Shown in pieces: positions 16,039-25,894 of a DNA stretch of 64,000 nt; within the stretch, counting starts at the first letter, position 1; every line of letters starts with the position of its first letter. This stretch comes from Pelagibacterium flavum. Its GTDB lineage: Bacteria; Pseudomonadota; Alphaproteobacteria; Rhizobiales; Devosiaceae. Made by a program: the position numbers and the translations under genes. The stretch lies in assembly GCF_025854335.1 (NCBI RefSeq), contig NZ_CP107716.1, positions 985,001 through 1,049,000 on the forward strand, read 5' to 3'. The notes under the pieces were generated by a model. The model searched no databases, was not told where the DNA came from, and saw only the letters and a list, made by a program, of their open reading frames with translations.

Positions 16039-16871
16039 TGTCGGCTCCCGCTCACAAAAGGCCACGCAAGAGCCATTGGCTGTTCGACATGGCCCCTCTG
16101 GCGCTCTGCTTTGCGCTGCTGTTTGCCGTGAGCTTCTTGCCGCCCGACAGCGCGCGCTACGAGGTCGACAGGCTCGGTCGGCTCAATGTGTGCATGCCGC
16201 CCCTCTACCCGCCGCTTGTGACCGGCAAAGCGGACAGGCCCGGCTTTGAGGTCGAATTGCTCCAGGAAATCACCGAACGGCTTGGCTGGCGGCTCAACAT
16301 CGTCTCCAACGCGTCGATGGGGCGCGATTTCAATCCACGCAGCTGGCGCATCACCCGTGCCCAGTGCCAGGTCCTGGCCGGAGGCATCGCGGTCAATTCG
16401 ACGACGCGTTCGTTCCTCGACACCACCGACCCGCATCTCGTGACCGGATGGGCCCTGATCGCACCGCCCGGCACCACCATCGAGACCGTGCAAAGCCCGG
16501 TGGGCTTTCTGGCCGGCCTCACGGGTCTCGACCGGATCGGGCTGGGCCAGTATCTGCGCCAGCGCGCCATCACCGCGACCATCGTCAACGACGCCGCCAC
16601 CCTGCGCGCCCGCCTGGAGGCCGGCGATTACGATGCGGCGATCACCGAAGCCCTGCTGGCCAGCACCACTTTTTCCAACACCAACCTCGCCATCACCGTC
16701 CTCGGTCCACCCCTCGAACGCATTCCGCTGGGCATGGGGTTCTGGAAAGGCGATCTGACGCTCAAGCGCGCTGTGCAATCCACGATCGCCAACATCCGCG
16801 CAGACGGAACATTGGCCGTCATCGCAGCGCGATATAATCTGAAGAGCGAAGCCGTTTCTTCATCCAAGTAA
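16038..16871 (+). CDS. Periplasmic family-3 binding-like protein, second XoxJ-type copy
   Basis: A 277-residue protein with an N-terminal membrane anchor or uncleaved signal (APLALCFALLFAVSFLP). It has the binding-protein pattern LNVCMPPLYPPLV, PGFEVELLQEITERLGWRLN, AGGIAVNSTTRSFLDTTDP and AGDYDAAITEALLAS. It starts one base into the preceding stop codon, so it is coupled to the exporter permease. It is only distantly similar to the 9792 protein. A role in quinoprotein maturation or in substrate capture is possible. Confidence 0.78.
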   Translation: MSAPAHKRPRKSHWLFDMAPLALCFALLFAVSFLPPDSARYEVDRLGRLNVCMPPLYPPLVTGKADRPGFEVELLQEITERLGWRLNIVSNASMGRDFNPRSWRITRAQCQVLAGGIAVNSTTRSFLDTTDPHLVTGWALIAPPGTTIETVQSPVGFLAGLTGLDRIGLGQYLRQRAITATIVNDAATLRARLEAGDYDAAITEALLASTTFSNTNLAITVLGPPLERIPLGMGFWKGDLTLKRAVQSTIANIRADGTLAVIAARYNLKSEAVSSSK

Positions 16872-17170
16872 GGCAGGCACAGGAGCATTCCAGCACCATC
16901 TCCCTCCCTCAGCGGTCTTCAACACCTCTACCATAGCACAGAGATGCCCTCGGGGCGTCCAACCTTGGCTATCTCGGCGTGGATATCGAGGATGCATTGC
17001 TGCTGGCTGAACGGCCCGAAATATGTTCTGGAGCGGTCGTTTGTTCACAACGAATGACTGCTTCGTGCAGCTGACGCTTAGCCCACATCCGCGAAGAGGC
17101 GGGAGGAAGAGGGTCGGTTCTGGTGCCTTGACGCGTTAAGCTGCTATCAGCACCAAACGAGCTCAACTCC
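16872..17170. other. Non-coding gap after the PQQ cluster
   Basis: No gene, repeat or clear terminator is supported here. The last 60 bases presumably carry the promoter of the ureohydrolase gene. Confidence 0.5.
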
Positions 17171-18082
17171 ATGGCACCTTTCAAAACCTTTCTTAATCTA
17201 CCAAACCAACTTCAGGCGCAGGATCACCGTCGCATCGCGGTTTTAGGCGTCGAGCATTGTAGCGCCTATCCTGATCAGAGCAGCAGCGGGCATGCGCTGG
17301 CCGCTGATGCCATCCGAGCTGCCAGCCAAGAAGATGCGGCCCTGGTGGAGCATTGGGATTTCGATCTTGGCGGCCCCTTGTTCGATGACGGCCCCATTGC
17401 CTGTGCAGACTGGGGAAATGTTGAAACGGTGATAGGTGACAGCATCGGAAACCGCGCCCGGATCGAGCAAAAGACCCGAGAGGTTCTCGCCCAATCTGCC
17501 GTCCCGATTCTGATTGGAGGCAATGATTCAGTGCCAATCCCGTTTCTCGCGGCTTTTGCAGACCGGGGGCCGATCTGGATCCTCCAGATCGACGCCCACA
17601 TCGATTGGCGTGATGAACTGCAGGGCGAACGGTACGGCTTTTCCAGCCCGATGCGGCGAGCAAGCGAAATGCCTCATGTTGCCGGCATAGTGCAGGTTGG
17701 CATGAGGAGTGTGGGCAGTGCCACGAAGGCAGAGCTCGACGCGGCAATTTCATATGGCAGCAAGATCGTCACCGCCCGCGAAATCCATAGCCAAGGCGTC
17801 GAGGCCGCACTGCGCCATCTTCCAGACGGGGCTCGGATCGTTATAACTTTAGATTGTGATGGACTCGATCCTTCCATCATGCCCGGTGTAGCCGCACGAA
17901 CGCCCGGCGGACTCAGCTACACCCAAACAATTGATCTGATTGCCGGAGCCACGGCACGAGGACGCATCGTCGGCATGGACCTGGTTGAGTTACTGCCGCC
18001 AGCCGATCTCGATGGGCTGTCGGCTCTCACCGCTTCGCGTATCCTCGTCAACATGATCGGTGCCATCGTCCGGCAGTGCTAG
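17171..18082 (+). CDS. Ureohydrolase (arginase/agmatinase family) with altered metal motif
   Basis: A 303-residue cytoplasmic enzyme that would release urea from a guanidino compound. Manganese-site motifs are GGNDS (116-120), DAHID (141-145) and TLDCDGLDP (227-234). The first normally reads GGDHS, with the His as a metal ligand; here Asp119 replaces it. The segment ARTPGGLSY and the final GMDLVEL are standard. It stands alone between the PQQ cluster and an IS21 element, so context gives no substrate. Confidence 0.82.
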   Translation: MAPFKTFLNLPNQLQAQDHRRIAVLGVEHCSAYPDQSSSGHALAADAIRAASQEDAALVEHWDFDLGGPLFDDGPIACADWGNVETVIGDSIGNRARIEQKTREVLAQSAVPILIGGNDSVPIPFLAAFADRGPIWILQIDAHIDWRDELQGERYGFSSPMRRASEMPHVAGIVQVGMRSVGSATKAELDAAISYGSKIVTAREIHSQGVEAALRHLPDGARIVITLDCDGLDPSIMPGVAARTPGGLSYTQTIDLIAGATARGRIVGMDLVELLPPADLDGLSALTASRILVNMIGAIVRQC

Positions 18083-18262
18083 CCAACTGGCATCTACGGG
18101 GTGGTTGGCGGAGAGGCAGGTTGCCGTGACCAGCTTGCGAAAGCTGCCACGCAGCCGGCGCGCACCCTCTACAAGGCGCAAACTGGCGCTCAAGCTGGAG
18201 CCTGCCCCTGTGCCGGTGGAAGAAGATCCGGCGCGGGGCTTCTGAGTTTGCCAGGCTGAAGA

Positions 18263-18547
18263 TCATGACAGCCTGGGCTGCTCCGAAGCGAGCGCAACAT
18301 GCAGCTCGTGCCGGCCTGGAGGAAGTCCGAGGCTGTAGCCGAAATCCAGCTTGAAGTCAGTGGCCTTCAGGCCATGCGCCGCGGCATGGGCGTAGAGGCG
18401 CGCATACTGATCCGGGATGGCCTCGAGCGGGCCGTCATGGATGATGCGGAGGTACCGTCCCGGAGGGATGGAAAAACTGACCATTCCGGCAGGAACTTCG
18501 GTTGTCTTGGCTGCCAGGTATCCAACAAGCTCGCGATAGACGCCGTC
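18263..18547 (-). pseudogene. C-terminal remnant of a GyrI-like/AraC effector-binding domain protein
   Basis: Ninety-four in-frame codons run leftward from the IS21 edge: DGVYRELVGYLAAKTTEVP, then IPPGRYLRIIHDGP and the C-terminal FGYSLGLPPGRHELHVAL. This resembles the second half of a GyrI-like ligand-binding domain, as found in AraC-type regulators. The N-terminal part is missing; it is not found beyond the other IS end. The 180 bases from 18083 to 18262 hold no supported gene. Confidence 0.6.
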
Positions 18548-18575
18548 TGTTGATTTCCGCTGAGAAGTGACCCGG
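18548..18575 (+). repeat. IS21 left terminal inverted repeat
   Basis: Begins TGTTGATTTCCGCTGAGAAG; pairs with 21017-21044 with a single mismatch (C versus T at position 11). Confidence 0.9.
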
Positions 18576-18660
18576 TTCAGGGAGATTTTTCCACTGAGAA
18601 GTGACCCATGTTTGAACGCTATCCTGCTCGTTTTGGGCGGGAGATTTAGGAGTGTTGGAC

Positions 18661-20187
18661 ATGGCGTTTTTGAGCGTTATCCGGCGCTGGCATTTCCGGG
18701 ACGGTTTATCGATCCGGGAGATTGCGCGGCGCACGGGCCTGTCCCGGAATACCATTCGCAAATACCTTCGGACCGATACGGTTGAGCCGAAGTTCCAGGT
18801 TCCAGATCGGCCAAGCAAGATCGATGCTTTTGCCGAGAAGCTGTCAGGCTGGCTGAAGGCCGAGAGCCGCAAGCCGCGCAAGCAGCGGCGCACCATCAAG
18901 CAGATCCATGCTGATCTGGTGAGCCTCGGTTTCGAAGGCTCTTATGGTCGTGTGGCGGCCTTTGCCCGTCGATGGAAAGAGGAACGCCAGCGCGAGCAGA
19001 ATGTGAGCGGCAGGGGCGTTTTCGTTCCTCTTGTTTTTGAGCCTGGCGAAGCTTTCCAGTTTGACTGGAGCGAGGATTGGGCACTGATCGGGGGCGAGCG
19101 GATCAAGCTCCAGGTCGCCCATACCAAGCTCTGCTACAGCCGGGCCTTTATTGTGCGGGCCTATCTGCTCCAGACCCACGAGATGCTGTTTGATGCCCAC
19201 AACCATGCCTTCCGAGTTCTGGGCGGCGTCCCGCGCCGGGGCATTTATGACAACATGAGGACGGCCGTGGACAAGGTTGGCCGTGGCAAGGCACGTCAGG
19301 TCAATGCCCGGTTCTCGGCCATGGCCAGCCACTTCCTGTTCGAGCCCGAGTTCTGCAATCCCGCTGCCGGTTGGGAAAAGGGTATGGTGGAAAAGAACGT
19401 GCTCGATATGCGGCACCGGCTTTTCCAGCCCTTGCCACGTGCAAACTCGCTCGATGAGTTGAACGTCTGGCTCGAGCAGCGCTGTGTGGCTCTATGGGAA
19501 GAGATTGCTCATGGCGCGGAACCGGGTTCGGTTGCCAATTCCTGGTGCATCGAGACGCCGTATCTGATGACCGTGCCGCGGGCCTTTGACGGGTTCATCG
19601 AACATACCAAACGGGTCTCGCCCACCTGCCTGGTTCACCTCGAGCGCGTTCGCTATAGCGTTCCGGCCTCGTTCGCCAACAGACCGGTCAGCGTCAGGGT
19701 CTATCCGGACCGCATTGTCGTTGTCGCTGAAGGCCAGGCGATCTGCGAGCACAAGAGGATTATCGAGCGGCATCATGGGCAGGGTCACACCGTTTATGAC
19801 TGGCGCCATTATCTGGCGGTGATCCAGCGCAAGCCCGGTGCCCTGCGCAATGGTGCACCCTTTGCCGACATGCCCGATGGATTCCGGCAACTTCAGCGCC
19901 ACCTTCTGGGCAAACCCGGTGGCGATCGTGAGATGGTCGAGATCCTGGCTCTGGTTCTCCATCACGACGAACAGGCGGTGCTGGCCGCGGTCGAGATGGC
20001 GCTGGAGGCCGGGGTGCCCACCAAGACCCATATCCTCAACCTGTTGCACAGGCTGATCGATGGCAAGCCGGGAACGGTGCCGCCAGTCAGGGCACCGCAG
20101 GCCCTTGTGCTGGGCAAGGAACCGCAGGCCAATGTCGAGCGCTACGATACCCTGCGCGCGGACAAGGAGGTGCGCCATGCGTCATGA
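18661..20187 (+). CDS. istA: IS21 transposase IstA
   Basis: A 508-residue DDE transposase. An N-terminal helix-turn-helix reads [20 protein letters not shown]. The catalytic core starts at [14 protein letters not shown], continues through [16 protein letters not shown] and ends with the glutamate in [16 protein letters not shown] lies eight bases before the ATG at 18661; a GTG at 18652 is an alternative. It overlaps istB by 11 bases. Confidence 0.93.
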   Translation: MAFLSVIRRWHFRDGLSIREIARRTGLSRNTIRKYLRTDTVEPKFQVPDRPSKIDAFAEKLSGWLKAESRKPRKQRRTIKQIHADLVSLGFEGSYGRVAAFARRWKEERQREQNVSGRGVFVPLVFEPGEAFQFDWSEDWALIGGERIKLQVAHTKLCYSRAFIVRAYLLQTHEMLFDAHNHAFRVLGGVPRRGIYDNMRTAVDKVGRGKARQVNARFSAMASHFLFEPEFCNPAAGWEKGMVEKNVLDMRHRLFQPLPRANSLDELNVWLEQRCVALWEEIAHGAEPGSVANSWCIETPYLMTVPRAFDGFIEHTKRVSPTCLVHLERVRYSVPASFANRPVSVRVYPDRIVVVAEGQAICEHKRIIERHHGQGHTVYDWRHYLAVIQRKPGALRNGAPFADMPDGFRQLQRHLLGKPGGDREMVEILALVLHHDEQAVLAAVEMALEAGVPTKTHILNLLHRLIDGKPGTVPPVRAPQALVLGKEPQANVERYDTLRADKEVRHAS

Positions 20188-20968
20188 TCCGGCAAGCGCG
20201 GCCCTGATCATCATGCTCAAGAGCCTCAAGATGGCAGGCATGGCCCAGGCAATCAGCGAACTCACCGAACAGGGATCTCCGGCCTTTGAATCGGCCGTTC
20301 CGATCCTCTCACAATTGCTCAAGGCCGAGATGGCTGAAAGAGAGACGCGATCCATTGCCTATCAGCTCAAGGTGGCGCGCTTTCCAACCTACAAGGACTT
20401 GGCTGGCTTTGATTTTGCCAGTAGCGAGATCAATGAGGCCCTGGTGCGCCAGCTTCATGCCGGCGCCTTTATCGACAAGGCCGACAACGTGGTGTTGGTG
20501 GGCGGGCCGGGAACCGGCAAGACCCACATCGCCACGGCACTGGGCATTCAGGCCATCGAGCATCACCGCAAGCGGGTTCGCTTCTTTTCGACCGTCGAAC
20601 TGGTCAATGCGCTGGAGCAGGAAAAGGCCCAGGGCAAGGCCGGGCAGATCGCCAACCGGCTCATCCATTCCGATCTGGTGATCCTTGATGAGCTCGGATA
20701 TTTGCCCTTCAGCGCTTCAGGAGGAGCATTGCTCTTCCATCTGCTGAGCAAGCTCTATGAGCGCACCAGCGTCATCATCACCACCAATCTCAGCTTTGCC
20801 GAATGGGCCAGCGTATTCGGCGACGCCAAGATGACGACCGCGCTGCTCGACCGGCTGACCCATCACTGCCATATCCTCGAGACCGGAAACGACAGCTTCC
20901 GGTTCAAAAACAGCTCGGCCCAAACCGTCAAAACCAAAAAGGAGAAAACACCCGGCTTGACCACCTGA
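20177..20968 (+). CDS. istB: IS21 helper ATPase IstB
   Basis: A 263-residue AAA+ ATPase related to DnaC, which assembles on target DNA and recruits IstA. Walker A is GGPGTGKTH and Walker [13 protein letters not shown], followed by TNLSFAEW and [16 protein letters not shown]. All expected motifs are present, so the element looks active. The start overlaps the end of istA and follows AAGGAGG. Confidence 0.93.
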   Translation: MRHDPASAALIIMLKSLKMAGMAQAISELTEQGSPAFESAVPILSQLLKAEMAERETRSIAYQLKVARFPTYKDLAGFDFASSEINEALVRQLHAGAFIDKADNVVLVGGPGTGKTHIATALGIQAIEHHRKRVRFFSTVELVNALEQEKAQGKAGQIANRLIHSDLVILDELGYLPFSASGGALLFHLLSKLYERTSVIITTNLSFAEWASVFGDAKMTTALLDRLTHHCHILETGNDSFRFKNSSAQTVKTKKEKTPGLTT

Positions 20969-21016
20969 CCAATCCCAAATCATATCCATGAGGCGGGTCA
21001 ATTCTCGGTGAAAATA

Positions 21017-21044
21017 CCGGGTCACTTCTCAGCAGAAATCAACA
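21017..21044 (-). repeat. IS21 right terminal inverted repeat
   Basis: Reverse complement matches 18548-18575 at 27 of 28 positions. Confidence 0.9.
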
Positions 21045-21221
21045 CAGCCCGTATTGCCCCGAGGTGAGGGTAAATTCAGCTCGAATCGCAGCCCCGAAAA
21101 GAGCGATAAAGAGCGTCTGGCCCGCAAGTGACGAGAACATCGAAATGTAGCCGCCGGCGATCCAGCGGACTTGGTTGCGCGTCAGGTCACGCAAGGGGGG
21201 CGAGGGAGCTGTCAGGGACAT
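21045..21221 (-). pseudogene. N-terminal stump of an MFS transporter cut by IS21
   Basis: Fifty-nine codons starting MSLTAPSPPLRDLTRNQV and entering the first membrane helix (GYISMFSSLAGQTLFIALFG) stop at the IS21 edge. The remainder of the transporter is absent from the window. This looks like the first helix and loop of a major facilitator protein. Translation would run into IS sequence and end at once. Confidence 0.6.
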
Positions 21222-21388
21222 GGGAAGCTAGGCGTAACCGGAAGGTGAGCGGTCGGAAAGGAATCGGGCGACCATAACGGCCGAACGCCTGGGCGCGCAA
21301 TGGCAACGTCCAGACTTTGCCGACAGACTTACAAACCCGGCAAATAACGGCCGATAGCAATTGCCCTTCGATCCGGTAAGGTGCGCTT

Positions 21389-22108
21389 ATGAGCAAACTG
21401 TTTGAAGAACTCGACTATCGACCCACGCCCATTGGACCGATCAGCTTGCGAAGGCGCCGCGAGCTGGTGACCAACACCGATATCGTGGAGATCAAGCTCG
21501 GCGAAGAACACCTGATGTCCAGTCTGTTCACTGCCTCCGAGATCGCCCTGGGGACATTGGGGGTTGCCGCAAGCAAGGGTGCCAGCCTCGATGTGGTCGT
21601 CGGCGGCCTTGGACTTGGATATACTGCACAGGCGGTGCTGGACGATCCCCGCATCAATGAGCTTCTGGTGGTGGAATTTCTCGTCCCGGTCATTGAGTGG
21701 CACGAGGAAGGACTGCTGCCGCTTGGGGCGCAGCTGAGCGCGGACAGGCGCTGCCGGTTCGTGGAGGGAGATTTCTTTGCGTTGGCCGGTCCAGGGAAAG
21801 GATTTGATCTGCAGAGGCTGGGTCGCCGGTTCGACGCGATACTCGTCGACATCGATCACTCTCCCGATGCACTTCTGGACAGCCGCAGCACCAGCTTCTA
21901 TCGCCCCGAGGGCCTTGCTGGTTTGGCGCGCCACCTAAAACCCGGTGGCATCTTTGGCCTCTGGTCCAATGACCGGCCGGATGCGCGGTTTACCGACAGG
22001 CTTTCGGAAGTGTTCTCGACTGCCTGGGCCGAACCCGTGACGTTCGACAACCCGCTGCAGGGCAACAGGGTAACGCAGACCATTTATCTGGCCCAAGCCT
22101 CGACTTGA
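21389..22108 (+). CDS. Spermidine synthase-like methyltransferase-fold protein
   Basis: A 239-residue protein with the spermidine-synthase-type nucleotide fold: DVVVGGLGLGYTAQAVLDD, an acidic strand end ELLVVEF, RFVEGDFFAL, FDAILVDIDHSP and HLKPGGIFGLWSND. The conserved Asp in the DIDH segment sits where the amine-binding Asp of polyamine synthases falls. It is shorter than classical SpeE and lacks its N-terminal beta domain, so it may modify another amine. It is a single gene after the IS21 remnant region, convergent with the stress protein gene. Confidence 0.75.
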   Translation: MSKLFEELDYRPTPIGPISLRRRRELVTNTDIVEIKLGEEHLMSSLFTASEIALGTLGVAASKGASLDVVVGGLGLGYTAQAVLDDPRINELLVVEFLVPVIEWHEEGLLPLGAQLSADRRCRFVEGDFFALAGPGKGFDLQRLGRRFDAILVDIDHSPDALLDSRSTSFYRPEGLAGLARHLKPGGIFGLWSNDRPDARFTDRLSEVFSTAWAEPVTFDNPLQGNRVTQTIYLAQAST

Positions 22109-22139
22109 GGATGTGCGAGGTCTGTCGAGCCGCAACCCA

Positions 22140-22991
22140 TCAGCGAAACAGCATGACCGGGATCAAGACCGAACGGATCATCTCGGTGGTCGTCGAGCCG
22201 ATAATGAAGTTGCGGATACGCGAGTGGCCATAGGCACCCATCACGAGCAAGCCAATATCATGGGCCTTGACGTATTCCGAAATTACCTTCTCGGCTTCAC
22301 CCGGGATCAGAGACGTCTCGGTCTGGAAACCGGCTTCCGTCAATTTTCGACTGGCACTTTCGAGCCGTGAGCGTGCCTGCTCGGTATCGGCTCCAGCCAT
22401 GACCAGATGGCACGGCGTTCCCGGAAAAAGTTTACCGTGTGCGATGTGTTCGACGGCTTTGTCGGCGCTTGAACCACCATCGTAAGCGATCATGAAGGCA
22501 TTGACCGGATTGAAGGCGCGGGACGCCACCATGACCGGCTTCTTGCTGACCCGAGCGACCCGCTCGAGGTTCGACCCCAGGTGCATCTTGGCGAAGTCTG
22601 CCGCCTCGCCGCGCTTGCCAAGAACGATGAGGTCGGCTTCGGCCTCGAGTTCCTTGAGGACTTCAACAACGTCCCCCCTTTGCAGCCGGGCTCTGGCCTC
22701 GATAACGCCCGCCGACAGGAGGTGTTGTACTCCCGCGTCGACGATCAGCTTGCCACGTTCCTGGGCCAGGCGCGCCTTTTGCGCATCGTGCTCGGCAAGT
22801 TCGTGCAGCAGATGGCTGCGAACGCCAAGTTCGAGGCTCCCGCTCCAGTCCATCGGCGTATCGCTCTGGCGTCGCCCAATGACGTGGACCACATCGACGC
22901 TAGCCCCCGTTTTCAGCGCGGCCCAGGCCGTGTGGTCGAGGACGCTCTTTGTGTAATCGGAGCCATCCAGCAGCGTTATGATCTTGGTCAT
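22140..22991 (-). CDS. Tandem-domain universal stress protein
   Basis: A 283-residue protein with two UspA domains. The first starts KIITLLDGSDYTKSVLDH and ends with DLIVLGKRGEA; the second ends GLLVMGAYGHSRIRNFIIGSTT, which contains the ATP-binding G-x2-G-x9-G(S/T) motif. The second domain looks nucleotide-binding; the first less so. It lies 11 bases downstream of the SulP transporter gene in one operon, a pairing seen in many bacteria, where the stress protein may adjust anion transport. Confidence 0.9.
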   Translation of the reverse strand: MTKIITLLDGSDYTKSVLDHTAWAALKTGASVDVVHVIGRRQSDTPMDWSGSLELGVRSHLLHELAEHDAQKARLAQERGKLIVDAGVQHLLSAGVIEARARLQRGDVVEVLKELEAEADLIVLGKRGEAADFAKMHLGSNLERVARVSKKPVMVASRAFNPVNAFMIAYDGGSSADKAVEHIAHGKLFPGTPCHLVMAGADTEQARSRLESASRKLTEAGFQTETSLIPGEAEKVISEYVKAHDIGLLVMGAYGHSRIRNFIIGSTTTEMIRSVLIPVMLFR

Positions 22992-23002
22992 GTGTTCCTC
23001 CC

Positions 23003-24487
23003 TTAGTGCCCCATCAGCTTTTCAAGAGCGCCCGGCTTGTCGTGGATTGCAAGTCTGTCGACGATGGTTTCACTGGCTTCGTTCATCCCCAGGATCTCAA
23101 CTTCGGCCCCCTCCCTGCGGAATTTGAGGATAATCATATCAAGCGCCTGCACGCTCGAAATGTCCCAGATGTGGGAGCGGCCGACATCGATAGTGACTTT
23201 TTCAAGCACTTCCTTGAAGTCAAACGCGCCTGCGAACTCTTCCGCCGAGGCAAAAAAGATCTGGCCCTCGACCACATACGTTCTGTGACGTCCATCCTCT
23301 GTCACCGTAGAAGTCACACGGAAGATCTGCGAGATCTTCCAGGCAAAGAAGACACCTGAGAGCATTACGCCCACAAGCACGCCGATGGCGAGGTTGTGGG
23401 TGTAAACCACGGTCACGACCGTTGCGAGCATCACAATGGACGAACTCTTGGGATGCGTGGTGAGGTTCTTGATCGAGCTCCAGGAGAAAGTCCCGATCGA
23501 GACCATGATCATGACCGCGACGAGGGCAGCCATGGGAATCTGGGTCACGAGATCATCGAGCACCAGCACCATGAACAACAGATAGACGCCCGCCAGAAAG
23601 CATGAGAGTCGGCCGCGACCTCCGGACTTCACATTGATCATCGACTGCCCAATCATTGCACAACCGGCCATGCCGCCAACAAATCCGGTGGCCGTGTTGG
23701 CAATGCCCTGACCAACACACTCCTGGTTCTTATCCGATTTGGTATCGGTAAGGTCGTCCACGATCTGGGCTGTCATCAGCGATTCCAGAAGCCCCACAAC
23801 GGCAATCGCGGCCGAGTAGGGGAGAATGATCATCAGGGTTTCAAAGGTGAGCGGGATCTGGGGGATAAGGAAAACCGGCAGGGTATCGGGCAATGCCCCC
23901 ATATCGCCGACCGTCCGCAAATCCATGCCCAAAGCCATGGCCAGCGCCGTCAATACCACGATGCAGACCAGTGGCGATGGAATGGCTTTGGTCACGTAAG
24001 GAAAGAGGTAAATGATGGCCAGCCCACCAGCGACCATGACGTAGGTCAGCCAGCTCACATTGGTCAATTCGGGCAATTGCGCCATGAAAATCAGAATGGC
24101 CAATGCGTTTACAAAGCCGGTCATCACAGAGCGGGAGACGAACCGCATGACAGCGCCCAGTTTTAGGAGTCCGGCGCCGATCTGAAGTAACCCTGCCAGG
24201 ACGGTAGCAGCCAATAGATATTCAAGGCCGTGGTCGCGAACCAGCGTGACCATCAAGACGGCAGTGGCCGCGGTGGCCGCTGAAATCATGCCCGGACGTC
24301 CGCCGACGAAGGCGATAAGCACGGCGATGGAGAATGACGCATAGAGGCCGACCTTGGGGTCGACACCGGCGATAATGGAGAAAGCGATTGCTTCAGGAAT
24401 GAGGGCCAGCGCTACGACGATGCCAGCAATGGCATCGCCGCGGATATTGCCGAACCACTCGCGCTTGTACGCGGTGATGAAGTTCAT
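23003..24487 (-). CDS. SulP-family anion transporter with STAS domain
   Basis: A 494-residue inner-membrane protein with about 12 helices. It begins with the conserved [20 protein letters not shown], has [15 protein letters not shown] in helix 3 and [23 protein letters not shown] in the SulP signature. The last 100 residues form a STAS domain ([20 protein letters not shown]). SulP proteins of this type move sulfate, bicarbonate or other anions. The downstream stress protein gene is co-transcribed. No sulfur or carbon-fixation genes are adjacent, so the anion is open. Confidence 0.92.
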   Translation of the reverse strand: MNFITAYKREWFGNIRGDAIAGIVVALALIPEAIAFSIIAGVDPKVGLYASFSIAVLIAFVGGRPGMISAATAATAVLMVTLVRDHGLEYLLAATVLAGLLQIGAGLLKLGAVMRFVSRSVMTGFVNALAILIFMAQLPELTNVSWLTYVMVAGGLAIIYLFPYVTKAIPSPLVCIVVLTALAMALGMDLRTVGDMGALPDTLPVFLIPQIPLTFETLMIILPYSAAIAVVGLLESLMTAQIVDDLTDTKSDKNQECVGQGIANTATGFVGGMAGCAMIGQSMINVKSGGRGRLSCFLAGVYLLFMVLVLDDLVTQIPMAALVAVMIMVSIGTFSWSSIKNLTTHPKSSSIVMLATVVTVVYTHNLAIGVLVGVMLSGVFFAWKISQIFRVTSTVTEDGRHRTYVVEGQIFFASAEEFAGAFDFKEVLEKVTIDVGRSHIWDISSVQALDMIILKFRREGAEVEILGMNEASETIVDRLAIHDKPGALEKLMGH

Positions 24488-24835
24488 ATGAGGATAGTTT
24501 CCAACAGGCAGGCGACGGCGCCATTATGGCGCATTCAGGGGTCTGGGTGCTGGTTGCCGGGGGATAGGCGCCCGGAGAAGCCACTCAACGTTTCCGCCGA
24601 GTCCAATTTACGCCACATTCTTTGACGGCAAACGGCTCTCAATGCAAGTCATAGCAGCCATGAGCACAGCGAATAATTGCCAAAAAGTACATTCTAGTGC
24701 GTTAATGGCCCACCTTTCCGCGTTTCTTGATGCCCTGTCCGGCGCCGGTTGATAGTCGATCGCCCCGAAATCCAGCCGACGTCGTCATAGAACTGTCTTG
24801 TGGACCTTCTACTCGAAAGGGGGAAAGGATCACCC
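24488..24835. other. Divergent intergenic region
   Basis: Promoter space between the leftward SulP gene and the rightward ABC operon. I see no gene, riboswitch or convincing inverted repeat. Confidence 0.5.
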
Positions 24836-25894
24836 ATGGCAAACGTCAATCTGCGCGGCGTGCGCAAGAAATTCGGCACGGTTTCCGTCGTCGATGGGGT
24901 CTCGATCGACGTGGAGGATGGTGAGTTTATCGCATTGCTTGGGCCATCGGGGTGCGGGAAAACGACCTTGTTGCGCCTGATCGCCGGGCTGGAGCGCTCT
25001 GATGCCGGAGAGATCTCCATTGGTGGCAACATCGTTTCTTCAGCCAGCGACCACGTCGATCCCGAAGACCGCAATCTGGGCATGATGTTTCAATCCTATG
25101 CTCTGTGGCCAACAATGAGCGTTGCCGGCAATGTTGGTTTTGCGCTCAAGGCCGCCGGTCTCACACGTGAGGACCGGGACAGGCGTGTAAACGCTGCTCT
25201 CGAAAAAGTGGGAATGACGGCATTTGCGATGCGTCGTCCCAGCCAGCTATCGGGCGGGCAGCGGCAACGTACCGCTCTGGCCCGGTGTCTTGCGCTTGAG
25301 CCGCGCCTCTTGCTGCTCGATGAGCCATTGGCAAATCTCGATGCCCATTTGCGCCACGAGATGCAGACCGAGTTCCGGCGCATCCACCGCGAGACAGGTT
25401 CTACTTTCATATTCGTGACCCACGATCAAAATGAAGCCATGGCGTTGGCTCAGCGTATCGCGGTGATGGACAAGGGCCGTCTCCAGCAGGTCGGCACCCC
25501 CGAAGAACTTTATACCAGGCCGCAGACGGAAATGGTTGCAAGGTTCCTCGGCGGCGGGATGGTAGTGCCTGGCACCGTGACTCAATCCCACAATGGAGCC
25601 GCCCGCGCCCGCCTTGCGGGATACGATTTTTCGGCGCGCGGCGACGCCGCACCGGGCCCAGCACAAATCTGCCTGCGCCCGGAAACCATCGAAATCGGCA
25701 ACACCAGCCGCTCCGGTGTCAGGGCGCGCGTCGTCGATATCGTCTATCGCGGAGGCAATTATCAGCACAAGCTCGTGCCCGAAGGCGTAGGTGCGACGAT
25801 GTTCGATGCCAACAGCACCACGCCATTTCCACCCGGTTCGGACGTTTCGCTTCACATCCAGGACGCCTGGATCGTTCCGGGCGCGGCGTCATGA
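24836..25894 (+). CDS. ABC importer ATPase (PotA/FbpC/PhnT class)
   Basis: A 352-residue ATPase with Walker A GPSGCGKTT, Q-loop MMFQSYALWPT, signature LSGGQRQR, Walker B LLLLDEPLANLDAHLR and the H-loop VTHDQNEAMAL. A C-terminal TOBE-type beta domain starts near residue 240. The ATG at 24836 follows GGGAAAGGA; an upstream in-frame start would add 12 poorly conserved residues. It overlaps the next gene by four bases (ATGA) and powers the 27051/28033 importer. Confidence 0.9.
   Translation: MANVNLRGVRKKFGTVSVVDGVSIDVEDGEFIALLGPSGCGKTTLLRLIAGLERSDAGEISIGGNIVSSASDHVDPEDRNLGMMFQSYALWPTMSVAGNVGFALKAAGLTREDRDRRVNAALEKVGMTAFAMRRPSQLSGGQRQRTALARCLALEPRLLLLDEPLANLDAHLRHEMQTEFRRIHRETGSTFIFVTHDQNEAMALAQRIAVMDKGRLQQVGTPEELYTRPQTEMVARFLGGGMVVPGTVTQSHNGAARARLAGYDFSARGDAAPGPAQICLRPETIEIGNTSRSGVRARVVDIVYRGGNYQHKLVPEGVGATMFDANSTTPFPPGSDVSLHIQDAWIVPGAAS

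Larger units (their letters stand above)
18548..21044 (+). mobile_element. IS21-family insertion sequence (complete)
   Basis: A 2497-base element with istA and istB, bounded by 28-base terminal inverted repeats that match at 27 positions. A second, related repeat with the core GAGAAGTGACCC lies inside each end, as is typical for IS21. No target duplication is visible: left flank CGCCGTC, right flank CAGCCCG. Each flank is a stump of a different gene, which points to a deletion next to the element. Confidence 0.9.

Noticed and set aside
18541..21052. Target duplication around the IS21 element
   Set aside because: Flanks CGCCGTC and CAGCCCG share no 4-8 base direct repeat.
22492..22956. Rightward frame opposite the tandem stress protein
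   Set aside because: Shadow of a well-supported leftward gene.
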